In this document: positions 61,505 to 64,000 of the stretch, in pieces
How the letters are laid out: each line of letters begins with the position of its first letter
Position numbering within the stretch: position 1 is the stretch's first letter
Assembly: GCA_910584945.1 (NCBI GenBank)
Contig: CAJUDY010000015.1
Span: 1-64,000 of the forward strand
Origin: an uncultured Lachnospiraceae bacterium
GTDB taxonomy: Bacteria > Bacillota > Clostridia > Lachnospirales > Lachnospiraceae
Direction of reading: 5' to 3'
DNA length: 64,000 nt
Notes under the pieces: generated by a model
Seen by the model: the letters and a program-made list of their open reading frames with translations, nothing else
What the model was told of the DNA's origin: nothing
Database searches by the model: none
Program-made: the position numbers and the translations under genes

Positions 61505-63748
61505 ATGGGAGACGCATATACGAAGGAAGCCTACAAAATCATCTATCAGCATCCGGACTGGCAGTCGACGGCGCAGGAATATGAAGACAGGTTCGCCGCC
61601 AATCTGTACAACTCTGCGCCTGTGCGGCAGGCGGCCGCACAGGCCCTGACCAAATTGAGCGGGACGCTGACTTCCTATTACCGGGTGAAGAACCTGAACC
61701 AGGAGCAGTCGGAAGATCTGGCGGCGGTAGGGCAGGTGGCGGAACAGATCAGCGGACGCACGCCTGACGACTGGAAGGTGCTGGAAGGCGCCCTGCTGCA
61801 GAGAGACAGCGGAAGCGGAGCCGGGCAGATCGGCCGCTGGCAGCTGGGGGATTACGTAGAGGGGAAAGAGGCGGCAAGGCTGGGTATGGAAGGAGATTAC
61901 GTGCTGTTTGAGCAGGACGCGGATTTCCTGAATCGGCAGAATATCCAGAACGTCTTTGACAACGGCAATCTGCGGGAACAGATGACCATGCTCTATAACG
62001 GGATGTTCATCAACGGCGGCAAGACAAGAGAGCAGATCGAAGAGAGCCGGTCTTTGAAGAACCTTCTCCTGAATATTACTGAAGAGGATCAGGGGAAAAT
62101 GAACGAGATGGGGGCGGACTCTCATATTCGATTTGACCTTCTGCAGGAAATGGGGCATTATGAAAAGAAAGAAGATCTGTTTGACACCTACTCCATGGCC
62201 AGAGACTTGAAGCGCGGAAAAGATAAGATCAAGGGTAAAGGGAACTGGTTTAGCAGGTGGGCGTCCGGGATCAGACGGGCCTTCTCCGCGGCCTTTTCCA
62301 GTAAATTTACCAGAAGCACGAAAAAGAAGGCAGAGCAGGCCGGGCTGGGACGGGAGCACTATGAGCGGCTGGGGATCGGCCTGTCCGAGCGGGAGATGGC
62401 CAACGGGCTGGATGAAAACGGGAACCTGAAATGGAAGGAAGGACAGTCTTACTTCCGGATGGATACGCCGGTGACGGCGGAAGGAATGCTGCAGACCGCG
62501 GGGCCCTCCGGGACGACCCTGCGGATGCTGGGGGCCTACCGTCTGCTGGGAGCCGGCAAAACCGACCTTTTGAACTTCCGGCTGGCGCTGATCGCCTGGA
62601 TGGTCAGCAGCAGAGACCATTCCATCTACGAGATCCTGAAAGGCTCCCACAATGCCGGAGTCAAGGGCCGGGAGGATCTGTCCGAGGCCGCCAATATGTA
62701 CCGGACCATAGATCCGCTGTTTGAGGATCTGATCCGTGAGGAATTTGCTCCGAACCGTCGGTTCCCCCATGAGACGATCTATCTCAAGATGGTCGATCAG
62801 CAGGCGAAAGATATGGGCGGAGAGGGGATCACGGACCCCGAGAATGAAGAAGACGTCTTTGGGGGAGTGCCTGCTTACGGATATGCCGCAGGGGTCTATA
62901 GCTCCTCTTTGTATAAGATTATGAATACGTCCTCCAAATACGGAGAGCTGGCCGGACATATCAGAGTGTGGCTGATGGATAAGACTCTGCCCAAGGATGT
63001 CTCCGAAGAATACCGCAGGGAGACGAAAGGAGTGCAGAAAACGGCATTTGACATGGCGAAGGTGACCCAGCGGATGCTGTCGGAGGGGCTGGAGGCATGG
63101 GGAAGCTATGCGCCCCCGGTGCAGGAGGGACAGGAGGAGCTGGAGTCATACAGCCCGCGGCGGGCCTATCAGGAAGAGGGGTATAAGGATCAATGGATGG
63201 ACCTGTCCCATGCGTTCCGCGGCATTACCTACCGGGGAGGCAAGATGGGCTCCGCCATGAGGAGCGGCGGAGGCTTTGTCACAAACAGCTTTTACAGCAC
63301 CTCGCTTCTGCCGTCGGTGGCCATGCATTTCTATGATCTGTGCAAGGAAAAGGAGGAAGACAAAGCGATCTTCCGCTTTCGGCTGGAGGGAAAGGGCGCG
63401 ATTAACATTACCGGCGTGTCTATGTACGGCGAGGAGGAGATGGAGGTGCTGGTCCCCAAAGGATCGAAGTTCCAGGTTCTGGGCGCGCCCCAGCCTGCTT
63501 ACTATAATAAGATAACCGGGGAAGTGTTTGAGGAAGCGAAGCTGTCGGAAGAAAAGCTGGAGTCTGTTATGGACGAACTGGAGTATGGCGAGGACGGCTT
63601 CTGGCAGAAAGTGCAGGTCGTGGATCTTCAGGAGATCAGTGGTCCCGGCGAGGAGCGGCGGAAGAGGTCGGAAGCAAAGGACAGGAAAGGGCTGCAGGAA
63701 CTGATACGGCTGAAGGAACTGTGGGAAGGAGCCGGACATACCGCTTAA
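61505..63748 (+). CDS. Putative ADP-ribosyltransferase effector (R-S-E class)
   Basis: A 747-residue protein. The C-terminal catalytic core is at about 565-700: Arg577 in FRGITYRGG, the STS triad Ser598-Thr599-Ser600 in TNSFYSTSLLP and the ExE pair Glu645/Glu647 in GEEEMEVLVPKGSKFQVLG. This is the C3/iota/ExoS-like arrangement, and both glutamates allow arginine-directed transfer. The middle (about 340-420) contains a helical block FRLALIAWMVSSRDHSIYEI, which I have seen next to toxin domains but cannot name. The first 240 residues are helical and lack the SIGA-KRK motif. It should be delivered by the CIS, perhaps with the adaptor just upstream. An immunity gene is not apparent. Confidence 0.82.
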   Translation: MGDAYTKEAYKIIYQHPDWQSTAQEYEDRFAANLYNSAPVRQAAAQALTKLSGTLTSYYRVKNLNQEQSEDLAAVGQVAEQISGRTPDDWKVLEGALLQRDSGSGAGQIGRWQLGDYVEGKEAARLGMEGDYVLFEQDADFLNRQNIQNVFDNGNLREQMTMLYNGMFINGGKTREQIEESRSLKNLLLNITEEDQGKMNEMGADSHIRFDLLQEMGHYEKKEDLFDTYSMARDLKRGKDKIKGKGNWFSRWASGIRRAFSAAFSSKFTRSTKKKAEQAGLGREHYERLGIGLSEREMANGLDENGNLKWKEGQSYFRMDTPVTAEGMLQTAGPSGTTLRMLGAYRLLGAGKTDLLNFRLALIAWMVSSRDHSIYEILKGSHNAGVKGREDLSEAANMYRTIDPLFEDLIREEFAPNRRFPHETIYLKMVDQQAKDMGGEGITDPENEEDVFGGVPAYGYAAGVYSSSLYKIMNTSSKYGELAGHIRVWLMDKTLPKDVSEEYRRETKGVQKTAFDMAKVTQRMLSEGLEAWGSYAPPVQEGQEELESYSPRRAYQEEGYKDQWMDLSHAFRGITYRGGKMGSAMRSGGGFVTNSFYSTSLLPSVAMHFYDLCKEKEEDKAIFRFRLEGKGAINITGVSMYGEEEMEVLVPKGSKFQVLGAPQPAYYNKITGEVFEEAKLSEEKLESVMDELEYGEDGFWQKVQVVDLQEISGPGEERRKRSEAKDRKGLQELIRLKELWEGAGHTA

Positions 63749-63770
63749 GAAGGATTCCATCTGTGCGGGG

Positions 63771-63790
63771 GGATGCTCCGGGCAGCATCC
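63771..63790 (+). other. Hairpin between the ADP-ribosyltransferase and the next gene
   Basis: GGATGCT (63771-63777) pairs with AGCATCC (63784-63790), with CTGTG/CACAG possibly extending it outside. No T-run follows. It may be a processing or attenuation signal. Confidence 0.35.
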
Positions 63791-63835
63791 AATCTGACTC
63801 CACAGTGGGAAAAGGCTTTAAGAAAGGGGATACCG

Positions 63836-64000
63836 ATGTCGAAGACTGGGCAGGATACTTATGGTTTTATCGAATTATATTTTCCGGGACAGAAGGAGGA
63901 ACCTTTTGTCTCGGAAGCAGAGCAGTGGAGCGCCTGGGAGCGTTTCATCGATCTGCTGTGCATGATCAGTCTGGTGATGAAGGAGCAGAAGCTTCCGGAG
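63836..64000 (+). CDS. 5' end of a hypothetical protein, cut by the window edge
   Basis: The ATG follows AGAAAGGGGATACCG. Fifty-five codons are visible (MSKTGQDTYGFIELYFPGQK ... WSAWERFIDLLCMISLVMKE). It appears soluble. Its place right after a toxin gene makes it the first candidate for an immunity protein or for a further adaptor, but there is too little to type. Confidence 0.5.
   Translation, partial: MSKTGQDTYGFIELYFPGQKEEPFVSEAEQWSAWERFIDLLCMISLVMKEQKLPE

Noticed and set aside
61379..62959. 526-codon minus-strand frame opposite the ADP-ribosyltransferase gene
   Set aside because: The plus strand has a complete catalytic motif set and a ribosome site; the minus frame has neither.

Overview
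The window looks like a chromosomal stretch from a low-GC Gram-positive (Firmicute, most likely Clostridia/Lachnospiraceae-like). The signs are AGGAGG-type ribosome sites, TTG and GTG starts, Sec-type surface proteins without outer-membrane features, SH3b and STAS/anti-sigma proteins, and DUF2262- and BTAD-type genes. No rRNA, tRNA or CRISPR was found. The left 7.5 kb is AT-richer and full of decayed genes. From about 7.6 kb on, and especially in 17-64 kb, the DNA is GC-richer, tightly packed and almost entirely on the + strand.

Layout. 1-4.6 kb: small hypothetical proteins of the kind seen in immunity or accessory islands (one DUF2262 protein), mixed with gene remnants. 4.4-5.1 kb: broken aldo/keto reductase and serine hydrolase genes. 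5.1-7.4 kb: a divergent MerR regulator/MATE efflux pair with a typical 19-bp-spacer MerR promoter. 7.6-9.8 kb: an XRE repressor, a BTAD/SARP-like activator and a small overlapping gene. 9.8-15 kb: a 1710-residue repeat-rich surface protein with a multi-pass C-terminus. 15-17.1 kb: two tiny ORFs and an orphan sensor histidine kinase closed by a terminator.

17.2-47.3 kb is one long contractile injection system (CIS, Afp/PVC-like) locus. It opens with an envelope or accessory block: the KLYPFERNRYYSGK-type protein, a membrane-anchored kinase-like protein, a degenerate adenylate-cyclase-like sensor, a MORN protein, a TolC-like coiled-coil protein and an exported helical protein. The particle genes follow: DUF4255/Pvc16 cap, PAAR-like DUF4280, sheath, tube, a chaperone pair joined by a likely programmed -1 frameshift, a second tube-like protein, a 945-residue helical protein, two CIS_tube paralogues, a split VgrG (gpD-like hub plus OB-fold spike), gp25, two baseplate-J proteins and a P2-I-like protein. 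A regulatory group comes next: STAS protein, FtsE-like ATPase and RsbW/SpoIIAB-like kinase.

49.4-64 kb looks like the payload region and carries the AAA+ ATPase of the CIS. Four genes share an N-terminal helical module with an SIGA-(G/R/K)-KRK motif and an SHYxSEIxYxxHxxDT motif. In one of them the module is fused to a calpain-like cysteine protease. The two others considered here sit directly upstream of a GNAT-type acetyltransferase gene and of an R-S-E ADP-ribosyltransferase gene. My main inference is that this shared module is an undescribed cargo-loading or adaptor domain for a clostridial CIS, in both fused (cis) and separate (trans) effector arrangements. All functions come from reading motifs; no database search was run.
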